A stretch of 64,000 nucleotides of DNA from UBA11612 sp963662375 (GCA_963662375.2 CAXXRP010000015.1:62001-126000); one strand, 5' to 3'. Positions 35,128 through 42,726 are shown, counted from the stretch's first letter. The notes: generated by a model not told the origin, from the letters alone. Numbers and translations: made by a program.

Positions 35128-36585
35128 TTAAGACGCTCTCTTCAGGCGCTGAGGCGCTTTCGCCATCTGCGCTTGAAGGTGGCGGTGAACGCATGTTGCA
35201 GCGTCTCGTCCGTCCCGGATTGCCCATACAACCAGCGACGCGCCCCGCACGATGTCGCCGACAGCAAAAACACCGTCCATAGTCGTCATCAATGTGCGGT
35301 GGTCGATTTTCAGCGTGCCCCAGCGCGTCAGTCCTAGCGCCGGCTCATCAAACATTGCGGGCAAATCTTCAGGATCGAACCCAAGGGCCTCGATTACCAT
35401 GTCAGCAGGCACTACGAACTGGGAGCCTTCGATTTCTTCGGGCTTTGAGCGACCCGAAACATCGGGCGTGCCTAGGTGCATGCGCGTGGCCCGTATCCCG
35501 GTGGCTTGGTTTTCGCGATCATGCAGGACCGCTTCCGGCGCTGACAACCACAAGAATTCGACGCCCTCTTCGATGGCGTGGGACACTTCTCGCTGAGATC
35601 CTGGCATGTTTTCACGGTCGCGGCGATACAGACATTTCACCGACTTGGCGCCCTGGCGCACAGCCGTGCGCACGCAATCCATGGCGGTATCCCCGCCACC
35701 AATGACGATTACATTCTTTCCGGTAGCGTTTAACAGGCCGTTGTCGAAGTCCGCAACTTTGTCGCCGAAATCCTTACGGTTCGCTGCTGTGAGATACGTC
35801 ATTGCCGCGAATACACCGCCGGCACCGACGCCCGGGCAAACGAGTCCTCGGGCCTTATAGACTCCTATCGCGATAACGATTGAGTCGTGCTTCGCCCGAA
35901 GGTCTTTGAAGCTTATATCTTTTCCGATCTCGACATTGCGATGAATGACAATGCCCGACTGCTCAAGGAGAGTGACGCGGCGTTCCACCACGTTCTTTTC
36001 CAGCTTAAAACCCGGAATGCCGTAGGTCATGAGGCCGCCCGCGCGATCATAGCGGTCATAAATTTCCACCTGGTAGCCGACTTTACGCAACTCTTCGGCC
36101 GCGGCCATTCCGCCGGGCCCGGCACCGATCACGCCAACTGAAGCTTCCAATTCTTTTTCCGGCTTTACCGGTTTTATCCACCCGCGCTCCCACGCCGTAT
36201 CGGTGATGTATTTCTCAACGGCGCCGATGGTCACCGTGCCGTGGGTCGATTGTTCGAGAACGCACGAGCCTTCGCACAGGCGGTCCTGGGGGCATATGCG
36301 TCCACAGACTTCCGGCATGTTATTCGTCGCCGCGGCTATCGCGTAAGCCTCTTCAAGCCGGCCCTCGGCGGTAAGTTTCAGCCAGTCCGGAATATTGTTC
36401 TGAACCGGACAATGCACCTGGCAAAAGGGGATGCCGCACTGCTCGCACCGCGAGGCCTGATCTGCCGCGTCGGAATCAGGCCAGGTTTCGTAAATTTCGT
36501 TAAAATCCTTGCGCCTAGCGTCAGTATCCCTTTTGGTGGGCATGGCAGGTTCCAGGCGAACAAACTGCAGCATTTTTCGAGTCAT
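35128..36585 (-). CDS. gltD: Glutamate synthase (NADPH) small subunit
   Basis: About 485 residues; the FAD-containing NADPH dehydrogenase that feeds electrons to GltB. N-terminal cysteines for the [4Fe-4S] clusters are seen in 'CEQCGIPFCQVHCPVQNNIPDWL' and 'VCGRICPQDRLCEGSC'. Dinucleotide folds: 'VGVIGAGPGGMAAAEELRKVGYQVEIYDRYDRAGGLMTYGIP' (FAD) and 'VIVIGGGDTAMDCVRTAVRQGAKSV' (NADPH). The C-terminal 'GVFAVGDIVRGASLVVWAIRDGRDAA' is typical. The frame opens at 36606, but the Met at 36585 is preceded by GGAGGAG at good spacing. The order gltD then gltB is seen in some alphaproteobacteria. Confidence 0.96.
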   Translation of the reverse strand: MTRKMLQFVRLEPAMPTKRDTDARRKDFNEIYETWPDSDAADQASRCEQCGIPFCQVHCPVQNNIPDWLKLTAEGRLEEAYAIAAATNNMPEVCGRICPQDRLCEGSCVLEQSTHGTVTIGAVEKYITDTAWERGWIKPVKPEKELEASVGVIGAGPGGMAAAEELRKVGYQVEIYDRYDRAGGLMTYGIPGFKLEKNVVERRVTLLEQSGIVIHRNVEIGKDISFKDLRAKHDSIVIAIGVYKARGLVCPGVGAGGVFAAMTYLTAANRKDFGDKVADFDNGLLNATGKNVIVIGGGDTAMDCVRTAVRQGAKSVKCLYRRDRENMPGSQREVSHAIEEGVEFLWLSAPEAVLHDRENQATGIRATRMHLGTPDVSGRSKPEEIEGSQFVVPADMVIEALGFDPEDLPAMFDEPALGLTRWGTLKIDHRTLMTTMDGVFAVGDIVRGASLVVWAIRDGRDAATCVHRHLQAQMAKAPQRLKRAS

Positions 36586-37061
36586 GCGCGGGCTCCTCCC
36601 CGTCATTATTCACATGATCCGCTCTCTCGGCGGTCTGGGTTGATACGCATTCTCTATCAAGCTGCTCGGCAGCTCTCCCGTCAGCGACTGTCTGCCCCCG
36701 TCGTGTTTGTTGCCGCGAAGGCAGGCTTTGGGTTCGTTCAGGCCCCGCGTGAAAGTCCTTCTGGTGTGCCGCTAACGCAGTCTTCTTCCCTGGGCCCATA
36801 GACGGACTTAACTAGCGGGCGCCAACCTAACAGCCTCAGGCCTCTAGTATCTAGGGAAATCCTTCAATTAGGGCAGTCATATTGACATAAATAATTCCAA
36901 AGGTTCACTTTTCCAAGCGGAGTCGCCCTGCGGCAGCGGTTTAGACAGCTAATTTAGTAAATAACTGTTTACTATATGGTTGAGTTAGGGAGGGGCTGGT
37001 AGTTTTCGGAGCCCTGTTATATGGCTATATGGTTTTTTTGCGCTAGGGGTAGACTGTCACA
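36586..37061. other. Intergenic region between gltD and uppP
   Basis: About 475 bp between divergent genes. No coding pattern convinces. 36860-37030 is AT-richer and should hold the divergent promoters of gltDB and uppP. No riboswitch or tRNA is recognised. Confidence 0.5.
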
Positions 37062-37410
37062 GTGGCACTGACACAAATTATTGTGCAGGTGGTCCTTCAG
37101 GGGGTTGCCGAAGTCTTTCCGGTAAGTCCGGCTGGGCACGCCGTCCTCCTCGAGACGATCGCGGGCTGGCCCAGGGCTACTCCTGTTTTTTACCTGGCCG
37201 TCCGGGCAGGTGCGTTGCTAGGGATCATGGCCTTACTTCTGGCAGGATCTTGGGGCGATGGCTGCGGGGGTCGCTAGGGCACTCAAGGGCAAGCGCGACC
37301 CTGGCGCGGCGCTCGCCGCCCAAATCGTAGTGGCGACTATCCCCGCGTTGTTGCTGGGTTTTATACTCATAAGGTACGTAGAGCTCAGCCCACGTTCCCT
37401 TGTAATTATT
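37062..37410 (+). pseudogene. uppP: Undecaprenyl-diphosphatase UppP, N-terminal half, frameshifted and cut by a transposon
   Basis: Starts at a GTG with 'IIVQVVLQGVAEVFPVSPAGHAVLLETIAGWP', the conserved first motif (E and PvSs.GH) of UppP/BacA, the membrane enzyme that recycles undecaprenyl pyrophosphate. After 'GIMALL' at about 37232 the correct continuation 'FWQDLGAMAAGVARALKGKRDPGAALAAQ' lies in another frame, so a small indel breaks the gene. That frame runs to 'ARNLVIIG'-like sequence SLVIIG at the left target-site copy, where the transposon enters. The rest of the gene resumes at 40167 in the matching frame. Two independent lesions; not functional. Confidence 0.88.
37403..37410. repeat. 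Target-site duplication, left copy
   Basis: TAATTATT immediately before the left terminal repeat, identical to 40167-40174. Eight base pairs is the usual duplication for IS1595-family elements. Deleting the element plus one copy restores uppP reading as SLVIIGWTTVAGAV. Confidence 0.92.
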
Positions 37411-37431
37411 GGGGATTATATACTTGACGCC
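37411..37431 (+). repeat. Left terminal inverted repeat
   Basis: Twenty-one bases starting GGGGATTATATAC, an exact reverse complement of 40146-40166. Beyond the 21st base similarity continues only weakly for about 6 bases. Confidence 0.95.
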
Positions 37432-37616
37432 GTGGGTGATAGCCAATATCTACACGTAAGAGACTCAAATCAAATAGATTTTGCAATATGTCGTGGGTTG
37501 TGCACCTGCGGATAACAGCTTATAGTGGGTGGTGGCTGCGACGCATCGCAGTGCCATCAACGCAAAGGCCAGACTATGGAGGTCTAGCCTAGCGCCCCGA
37601 AAGGGGATTTTTGATG

Positions 37617-37647
37617 GTCTCGTGTAACCTTGGAGGACGCACGAGAC
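37617..37647 (+). promoter_or_regulatory. Hairpin in the passenger leader of the transposon
   Basis: GTCTCGTG (37617-37624) and CACGAGAC (37640-37647) form a perfect 8-bp stem with a 15-nt loop that contains GGAGG. A smaller stem CCCC-GAAA-GGGG followed by ATTTTT lies just before it at 37595-37612. Together they could be an attenuator or a translational control element for the gene at 37726. The structure is seen; the role is inferred. Confidence 0.4.
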
Positions 37648-37654
37648 AGGTTCA

Positions 37655-37729
37655 ATGACGCGGTTATCCTACAGATTCCTGCGAGCCAGTCAAGTGCGCC
37701 CTCTCTACATAGATAGGAGACGGCCATGA
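37655..37729 (+). CDS. Possible 24-residue leader peptide coupled to the GIY-YIG-like gene
   Basis: ATG at 37655 opens a 24-codon frame (starts MTRLSYRFLRASQ, very basic) whose TGA stop at 37727-37729 overlaps the ATG of the next gene (ATGA). Such overlap is typical of translational coupling. It follows the hairpin at 37617-37647 by 7 bases. No strong ribosome site of its own; existence is uncertain. Confidence 0.25.
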   Translation: MTRLSYRFLRASQVRPLYIDRRRP

Positions 37730-38217
37730 CAGGTCTTCCGCCCAGAAATAGAAGTGGTGTTTTAACAACGCCTTGGCCTCAACCTCAGGGACTTTTATCC
37801 TTGGCCGAGGCTCTGAGCAACTATCCTGTACGCAAACCGGCCATGAGTGGTCTCGCTCAGTGCTTAGTGCCGCAATGCGCGCAGGGGGATCTCAACATCG
37901 GTGGCAGAGTTACTTGGTTAGGTCACGAATTTACCGTGTACGAGCGCGAGGGTGGTTGGCTCGAAGTTGGCGGTCTATATATCTTCGCTGGGATTGCGAA
38001 AGGCTCTCAAGGTAAGACTGTATGGCACGCCTTTTATATTGGTCAGTGCCAAAGCTTCGCAGGTTACATTCCCATTCATCGTAAGTGGTCGGCGGCGCAC
38101 CGGCTTGGTGCGACTCATGTTCATGCCCGTGTGGAGCTAGGGGTGTTGGCGCGGGATAAAGTTGAGGCTGAACTGGTTCAGTTTTTTCAGCCGCCCCTGA
38201 ATGTTCAGTTGAAGTAG
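37726..38217 (+). CDS. GIY-YIG-like nuclease-fold passenger protein
   Basis: 163 residues. The C-terminal 90 read 'VGGLYIFAGIAKGSQGKTVWHAFYIGQCQSF', then 'HRKWSAAHRLGATHVHAR' and 'KVEAELVQFFQPPLNVQ'. This matches a GIY-YIG-type domain: GLY and YIG strands (18 residues apart, longer than the usual 10-11), the helix with 'H..W..A...GATHVHA' seen in bacterial members, and the catalytic Glu in VEAEL before 'P.LN'. The Arg that normally follows the YIG strand in these proteins ('R.P.H.kW') reads Tyr (GYIPIHRKW), so activity is uncertain. The N-terminal 70 residues are unknown. Start preceded by AGGAG at 8 bp. First passenger gene of the transposon. Confidence 0.7.
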   Translation: MTGLPPRNRSGVLTTPWPQPQGLLSLAEALSNYPVRKPAMSGLAQCLVPQCAQGDLNIGGRVTWLGHEFTVYEREGGWLEVGGLYIFAGIAKGSQGKTVWHAFYIGQCQSFAGYIPIHRKWSAAHRLGATHVHARVELGVLARDKVEAELVQFFQPPLNVQLK

Positions 38218-38282
38218 TTTTCACAATGTTCTCCATCACAATCCCATTTAACGACTCATAACCAACTAGAAGGCTATTTCTC

Positions 38283-38483
38283 ATGAGCACTCAACTGAAT
38301 CTTGGCGATGTTGTTCAACTCAAGTCAGGTGGACCTGATATGACTGTGATGAGCATAAACACTATCGAATATACCGACAAACCAACTGTGAACTTGGTTT
38401 TTTGCCAATGGTTCCTCGTCGCTGATGTAAAGGAACATGAGTTCCCTTCAGGCTCCCTCATGCTGGCGTCAGAACAGATTTAA
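38283..38483 (+). CDS. DUF2158 (YodC-like) small protein, transposon passenger 1
   Basis: A 66-residue protein with the DUF2158 pattern: 'LGDVVQLKSGGPDMTVMSI', a central Cys-Gln-Trp-Phe ('CQWF') and 'EHEFPSGSLMLA'. Escherichia coli YodC belongs to this family; its function is not known to me. Complete length for the family. It lies 65 bp after the GIY-YIG-like gene and its upstream leader contains AACTAGAAGG, also found before the gene at 38750. Its stop overlaps the end of a second, oppositely oriented DUF2158 gene by 4 bp. Confidence 0.8.
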   Translation: MSTQLNLGDVVQLKSGGPDMTVMSINTIEYTDKPTVNLVFCQWFLVADVKEHEFPSGSLMLASEQI

Positions 38484-38707
38484 TCTTGTTCCGATACGTG
38501 CGTCAAAGATGCTGGTGGGAAGTCTGCGTATCGCTCGGTGCCATCTCCCGCTTGCCAAGAACAATGCGCAGTGGGACGCACACTCTTGACAGTCATGACT
38601 GGCCCACCCGAATTGAGCATTACCTTGTCGCCGTGGCATGGTGCAGCGAGAGATCTTTGCCTGGACGTGGAGAATTCAGAAGCTTCTGGATGAGAAGTAT
38701 TGCGCAT
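38480..38707 (-). CDS. DUF2158 (YodC-like) small protein, transposon passenger 2
   Basis: A 75-residue protein whose second half carries the same family pattern as its convergent neighbour: 'HGDKVMLNSGGPVMTVKSV', 'CSWQAG' and 'YADFPPASLTHVS'. The N-terminal 25 residues (NTSHPEASEFSTSRQRS) are a polar extension. AGGTGG lies 5 bases before the ATG at 38707, supporting this start. Apart from the motif residues it shares little with the 66-residue gene, so the two are old paralogues or independent acquisitions rather than a recent duplication. Confidence 0.7.
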   Translation of the reverse strand: MRNTSHPEASEFSTSRQRSLAAPCHGDKVMLNSGGPVMTVKSVRPTAHCSWQAGDGTERYADFPPASLTHVSEQD

Positions 38708-38749
38708 AATCCACCTATCGGTTTTCAGTTAACTAGAAGGAGAGTTCTC

Positions 38750-39052
38750 ATGAGTAAAATGGTCAGCGTTCCCGTGATCCCGCGAAAATCCCTCGATAAG
38801 CTGAGAGAGTTATTTCCCGAAGCTTTTCTGGTGTCACGTCTATCGGTACACAATGTATCTGACCTATCAGCTTCAATTCTAATCCTGGAATCTCCTCCTT
38901 CAACTTTCGGAACGACTCCGAGGCCAGAGCTTTTGTTATCGCCTCCGGCTGCCGCGGAACTATCTCGTCTTCTTCGTGAAGCGATTGAGGAATATTTTGA
39001 GAAGGGTGACCCGACTCGTTCCGAGGAGAAAGATGTTCGAGAGCGTTTGTAA
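38750..39052 (+). CDS. Unknown 100-residue protein, transposon passenger
   Basis: Not recognised. The protein begins MSKMVSVPVIPRKSLDKLRELFPEAF, has a proline-rich middle (ESPPSTFGTTPRPELLLSPPAA) and a charged amphipathic C-terminal helix (LREAIEEYFEKGDPTRSEEK). No cysteines, no membrane segment. The start is well supported: GAAGGAGAG precedes ATG. Its leader shares AACTAGAAGG and TTCTCATGAG with the leader of the DUF2158 gene at 38283, hinting at common control. It is convergent with the transposase gene, about 110 bp away. Confidence 0.6.
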   Translation: MSKMVSVPVIPRKSLDKLRELFPEAFLVSRLSVHNVSDLSASILILESPPSTFGTTPRPELLLSPPAAAELSRLLREAIEEYFEKGDPTRSEEKDVRERL

Positions 39053-39161
39053 ATGATGCTTGCATGATATCACCAATCGGCTATTGTGAAAAAAGCCGAT
39101 GGGTGCCGTCTCGTCCAGCCTGCCAGCCTCGGAGACGGTCTCTTGCAATTTCAGTGGTGGC

Positions 39162-40140
39162 CTAGTCGGCCACCAATTCCCTATGCATTATCCGCTTTCC
39201 GACCATCCCTGCAACAACAGATTGCATCTGGTCTATTGTGTTGCTCTCGCGGACGCCGTGGCGCCCGGCGAACTCATTGACGTAGCGTTGCAGATGCTTG
39301 TGGCTCATCTTGTGATAGACGCCATTGTGCGCCCTTTTGAGCATCGCCCAGAAGCTTTCAATCCCGTTGGTATGGGCCCCCCACCTCTCTGACGTACTCG
39401 CCAGTGCTGTGGCGCACTGATTCGTGCTTGAAGGGCATTCCCTTGTAGGCCAGCGCGTCGTCCGTGTAGACGGTAGCGCCGGTGGCCGCGGTCTCAATGA
39501 CGAACTTTTGAAGGGTCTTGGCGTCGGTCTTCTTTGTGACTTTGGCCCGGACCTTATTCGTTTTTCGATCCTTCGCACCGACGATAGCGGTCTTTCCAAC
39601 CGTGCCGCGACCGGCCCGGAGCTTCTTGCTGGTATGCTTATTCCGCTCCCTACCGCCAATGTAGGTTTCATCAATCTCAATCGGGCCAGCAAAGGGGCTG
39701 CCATCATCGCTCTCCCATGCCTCGCGGATACGTTGCAGCATGAACCAAGCCGTCTTCTGAGTGACGTTGATATCGCGATGAAGTTTCATGCTCGAAACGC
39801 CCTTGAGGTTCGTCAGATGTAGATAGATCGCAATTGCCCATTTCCTCAATGGAAGGCGTGATTCCTCAAGGACGGTTCCAGTACGAACGCTGAAGCGTTG
39901 CTTACAGTCTGGGCACCAGAAGGTGAACCGGCGCTTACTTGGCGCCGTCTCGGTTGACCCACAGCGCGGGCAGTGACGGTCGGTCTTACCCCAGCGTTGC
40001 TCCGCAAACCAATCGTGAGCGGCTTCCTCGGTGGAGAAAAGGTCAATGAGTTGGACTAGCGACATTCCACCTCGTTGATGCTTGCCAGGTGCGTTATGTG
40101 CCATGATCATCTCCCTTCCCCAGTAATATACGGGATGCAA
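39162..40140 (-). pseudogene. IS1595-family transposase, frameshifted
   Basis: Read in two frames. The first (40140 to 39358) has the N-terminal zinc ribbon 'CPRCGSTETAPSKRRFTFWCPDCKQRFSVRTGT', a helix-turn-helix region 'KWAIAIYLHLTNLKGVSSMKLHRDINVTQKTAWFMLQRIREAW', and the first two catalytic acids in 'IEIDETYIGG' and 'VYTDDALAYKG'. The second frame gives 'AHTNGIESFWAMLKRAHNGVYHKMS' with the third acid (Glu) and ends at 39162. The switch lies at a run of six C on the plus strand (39377-39382); five would restore one frame. Either a slippage mutation, an expression-level frameshift or a sequencing error. The gene fills the right end of the transposon. Confidence 0.88.
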
Positions 40141-40145
40141 CCTAT

Positions 40146-40166
40146 GGCGTCAAGTATATAATCCCC
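40146..40166 (-). repeat. Right terminal inverted repeat
   Basis: Exact reverse complement of 37411-37431. The transposase start lies 6 bp inside it, so the terminal repeat and the transposase promoter probably overlap. Confidence 0.95.
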
Positions 40167-40174
40167 TAATTATT
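40167..40174. repeat. Target-site duplication, right copy
   Basis: TAATTATT immediately after the right terminal repeat, matching 37403-37410. Confidence 0.92.
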
Positions 40175-40636
40175 GGTTGGACCACAGTTGCGGGTGCGGT
40201 TTTGCTCTTGGCGTTTGACCAATTGAGCATGACGGTCAAGCGTGTTGAACACGCTACCGTTTTGGACATTACCCTGATTGGGGTTATGCAAGTCGCCGCC
40301 CTGATCCCCAGCGCCGGGCGCGCCGCAATGGCAGTGACCATGGCTCGCTTTCTCGGCTACGAGCGGGCCGAGGCTGCTCGGATCTCCATGCTGCTGGCGA
40401 TTCCCGCCCTCGCGGCCCTCTGTTTACACGACGCCATCCAACTTGGTGGTGCCGGGGCAATCCAGCTGGCCAACGCCGACATGCTGGGAGGTGCTGTCGC
40501 GGCTGTGAGTGGTCTGATTGCCGTCGCCATCCTCATGGCATGGCTGAAGCGGTCCAGCTTCATGCCTTTCGCAATCTATCGACTTGTCTTGGGTGGCGTG
40601 TTTTTGGCGCTGGCCTACGGCTGGATTGACTATTAA
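40167..40636 (+). pseudogene. uppP: Undecaprenyl-diphosphatase UppP, C-terminal half
   Basis: From the right edge of the transposon the frame reads IIGWTTVAGAVLLLAFDQL, then 'DITLIGVMQVAALIPSAGRAAMAVTMARFLGYERAEAARISMLLAIPALAA', which is the second conserved UppP motif (Gx..Q..AliPg.SRsg.ti in relatives; here PSAGRAAM). Several hydrophobic segments follow, ending 'LVLGGVFLALAYGWIDY'. It joins in frame to the part ending at 37410 once the transposon is removed. It lacks a start signal of its own, so it is not expected to be made. Loss of uppP can be tolerated when PAP2-type phosphatases take over. Confidence 0.87.
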
Positions 40637-40645
40637 GACACGACC

Positions 40646-41275
40646 GTGACCAAAGATGTTCAATTTTTCTTCGGCTTCGGTAGTCGCTATTCTTAACTCA
40701 CATCGACTCAAATAACCGCACTCGAAGCTGATACCGGCTGCAATGTGCAATGGTTGCCCATGATGAGTGGAGCTCTAATGCAGCGGCGTGGCCAAAATCC
40801 ATTTGCGGGTCGTGATAGCGCGGGCAATTGGTCTGGTGCACGAATGTCAGGCCAGTATAACGAACAGTATCGGCGCGTAGATATCCTCCGCTGGGCGAAT
40901 TTCTACGGGGTGCCTTATCAAGAGCCGGTTAAGCCTGTCATGGATGCTCGCCACCGTACTCTCTACTGCGTAGCGGCTGAGACGCATGGAATGGCGGGGG
41001 TCTACTGTCGCGCGATGTTTAACGCTCTCTAGGTTCAGCGTATCGCTATCCGCGAAGACGATTGTCTCCAATTCGCGACTGAAATAAGGACCGATGCGAC
41101 GACGCTTCGCGGCATTGTAAACAGTGGAGATGCCGACAAGCGGCACGATGTGATTGTCGATACCGCCCTGAAATCGAACGTTTTCGGAGTGCCCAGTATT
41201 GTCGCGAATGGTGAGCCGTACTGGGGCAATGATCGAATCGTGTTGTTGCGCCACACCCTGGAATCGTTTGTCTAA
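40646..41275 (+). pseudogene. 2-hydroxychromene-2-carboxylate isomerase / DsbA-family gene with two in-frame stops
   Basis: One uninterrupted reading register from GTG 40646 to TAA 41273-41275 (209 codons) encodes the whole protein except for two stops. The N-terminus 'VQFFFGFGSRYS-stop-LTSTQ' corresponds to the family's 'F.DFgSPYSYLAs.q', so TAA at 40694-40696 replaces Tyr. The middle has 'VDILRWANFYGVPYQEPV' and 'YCRAMFNAL-stop-VQRIAI', where TAG at 41030-41032 replaces a Trp. The C-terminus 'VFGVPSIVANGEPYWGNDRIVLL' is well preserved. These are glutathione-dependent thioredoxin-fold enzymes. Two point mutations in otherwise intact sequence indicate recent inactivation. Its 3' end overlaps the next gene by 4 bp. 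Confidence 0.87.
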
Positions 41276-42270
41276 TGTCCCTTACGTGGTTCCAGGCGCA
41301 GTTGTTTGGTTTGCTGGATTGCCCTGAAGCGTTTCAGGTACGAGGGAATAATCCCCTCGGCCGCAGTCGGCGCAATGCCAAAAGCGTCGAGACCGGGCAA
41401 CTCGCCGCTGACCACGCTCCCGAGCCTAAGTTGTTTGACTTGGTCCGACGTCAGGAGTGGCTTGGGCAGAAATTGGAGAAAAAAAGCCTGTATCTCGGCA
41501 ATGAAAAACGGAACGCCCACGATCCAACGCTTACGCTGCACTTCACGGTTCACCATCCTCAGAATTTCGCGCATGTTGTAGACGCGCGGCCCGGCCAGCT
41601 CATAAACTTTACCGATATGGGCCCCTCCGGATAGGGCTTGCGAAATCGCGGCGACTACGTCGCCGACGTAAACCGGCTGAAACTTCGGTCCACCACCATC
41701 TGCCGCATGAGGCACCGTCCCCGTAAAGAAAGGAACGACGGGAAATAGCTGGATCAACTGGCCGAAGAGATTAAAGAAACCGTCTCCGGGGCCGAAAATT
41801 ACGCTTGGCCGAATGATCGTGGCGCTAGGCAATGCGGCTGTTACGGCGGCTTCTCCGGCCGCTTTGCTTTGTGCGTATTTTGAAGGACTCTTGCTAACCG
41901 CGCCAAGCGCCGAAACATGTACGAGGCGTTTCAGCCCAGCCTGTGCAGCGGCTTTGGCGACATTCGCCGCGCCCTGCTCGTGAATCGCTTGGAATGACCA
42001 TTTACCTCGTTCGTAAAGAATGCCCACCAAATTAACGACGGCATCGGAAACCCGCACGGCAGTCTCTACACTTTTCTCATTTGTGATTGATGTCGGCACA
42101 AATGATATCTGCCCGACACCTCCTGCGACCTTCAAAAAAGATGCTTTCTCGGTATCGCGCACAGCCACGCGCACACGCCATCCCCGGGCTGCCAAGTGAC
42201 GCACCAAATGGCGTCCGACAAATCCCGAGCCGCCGAAGATGGTCACCAATTTATCTGGGTTTTCTGTCAT
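41272..42270 (-). CDS. Complex I NDUFA9-like NAD(P)-binding protein
   Basis: A 332-residue atypical short-chain dehydrogenase. The nucleotide-binding start 'VTIFGGSGFVGRHLVRHLAARGWRVRVAVRD' and 'VVNLVGILYERGKWSFQAIHEQGAANVAKAA', 'VHVSALGA', 'SKYAQSKAAGEAAV' and 'TIIRPSVIFGPGDGFFNLF' are those of bacterial homologues of the accessory complex I subunit NDUFA9. The catalytic YxxxK is present as YAQSK. It probably stabilises complex I or acts as a reductase; the family is not well characterised in bacteria. It is normally a neighbour of uppP in related genomes, which fits the remnant at 37-40.6 kb. Confidence 0.87.
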   Translation of the reverse strand: MTENPDKLVTIFGGSGFVGRHLVRHLAARGWRVRVAVRDTEKASFLKVAGGVGQISFVPTSITNEKSVETAVRVSDAVVNLVGILYERGKWSFQAIHEQGAANVAKAAAQAGLKRLVHVSALGAVSKSPSKYAQSKAAGEAAVTAALPSATIIRPSVIFGPGDGFFNLFGQLIQLFPVVPFFTGTVPHAADGGGPKFQPVYVGDVVAAISQALSGGAHIGKVYELAGPRVYNMREILRMVNREVQRKRWIVGVPFFIAEIQAFFLQFLPKPLLTSDQVKQLRLGSVVSGELPGLDAFGIAPTAAEGIIPSYLKRFRAIQQTKQLRLEPRKGH

Positions 42271-42560
42271 AAGCCTCGTGTCCGTTCACGTCATATGGTG
42301 GCTGTCTTTCAGTGGCATAGAACCGGTTGGCTAGCAATAACCAGGGGCTTCGGCCGCGCCCTTGTAGGCCTCTGCAAAAGATAGCTTGGCCGGGAAAGCC
42401 TTACCGGACCTCGGATTGACAACCCCTGCGGGGCGCTGTATCCGTCACGCCCTGTTCATGCGGCACACCGCCTTGATTTTCTGCGGGGCCATGATCAAAG
42501 TTTAGTGCCCATGCGCACTGGCCCGCGTGTCCGCGCGGATCGGGATGCCGGGCACAGGGC

Positions 42561-42647
42561 GCCCAGGTGGTGGAATTGGCAGACACGCTGGCTTCAGGTG
42601 CCAGTGGCCGCAAGGTCGTGGAGGTTCGAGTCCTCTCCTGGGCACCA
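42561..42647 (+). tRNA. tRNA-Leu (anticodon CAG)
   Basis: An 87-nt type II tRNA with encoded CCA. The acceptor arm pairs GCCCAGG (42561-42567) with CCTGGGC (42637-42643), discriminator A, then CCA. The anticodon arm CTGGC-TTCAGGT-GCCAG gives anticodon CAG, reading CUG. A long variable arm is present and the T arm holds GGTTCGAGTCC. It sits just before the rnd gene, on the same strand. Confidence 0.97.
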
Positions 42648-42726
42648 CCTTTTCGCTCTTAGGTCCGTCATATTGCGGGCCTCGTCAACGGGGTCACTCA
42701 ATGATGAAACACGATGGGATTGTGGG

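Larger units (their letters stand above)
37411..40166. mobile_element. IS1595-type transposon (2,756 bp) with passenger genes, inserted in uppP
   Basis: Bounded by perfect 21-bp terminal inverted repeats beginning GGGGATTATATAC and by an 8-bp direct duplication of the target. It contains a minus-strand IS1595-type transposase at the right end and, to its left, a GIY-YIG-like gene, two DUF2158 genes and an unknown 100-residue gene. Simple IS1595 elements are about 1 kb with a transposase only; some family members are known to carry passengers and this belongs to that transposon-like class. The ends are perfect, so insertion is probably recent, but the transposase is frameshifted. The 300 bp at 37432-37725 carries no clear gene apart from a hairpin and a possible leader peptide. 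Confidence 0.93.

Noticed and set aside
36607..36799. Minus-strand 92-codon frame overlapping the gltD start
   Set aside because: Low-complexity polar sequence, no homology pattern; it occupies the gltD promoter region.
38763..39065. 100-codon minus-strand frame opposite the unknown passenger gene
   Set aside because: It lacks a ribosome site, while the plus-strand frame starting at 38750 has a strong one; treated as the antisense shadow.
42505..42726. N-terminal extension of the rnd frame through the tRNA
   Set aside because: The frame crosses tRNA-Leu, and homologous sequence begins at the TTG at 42727.
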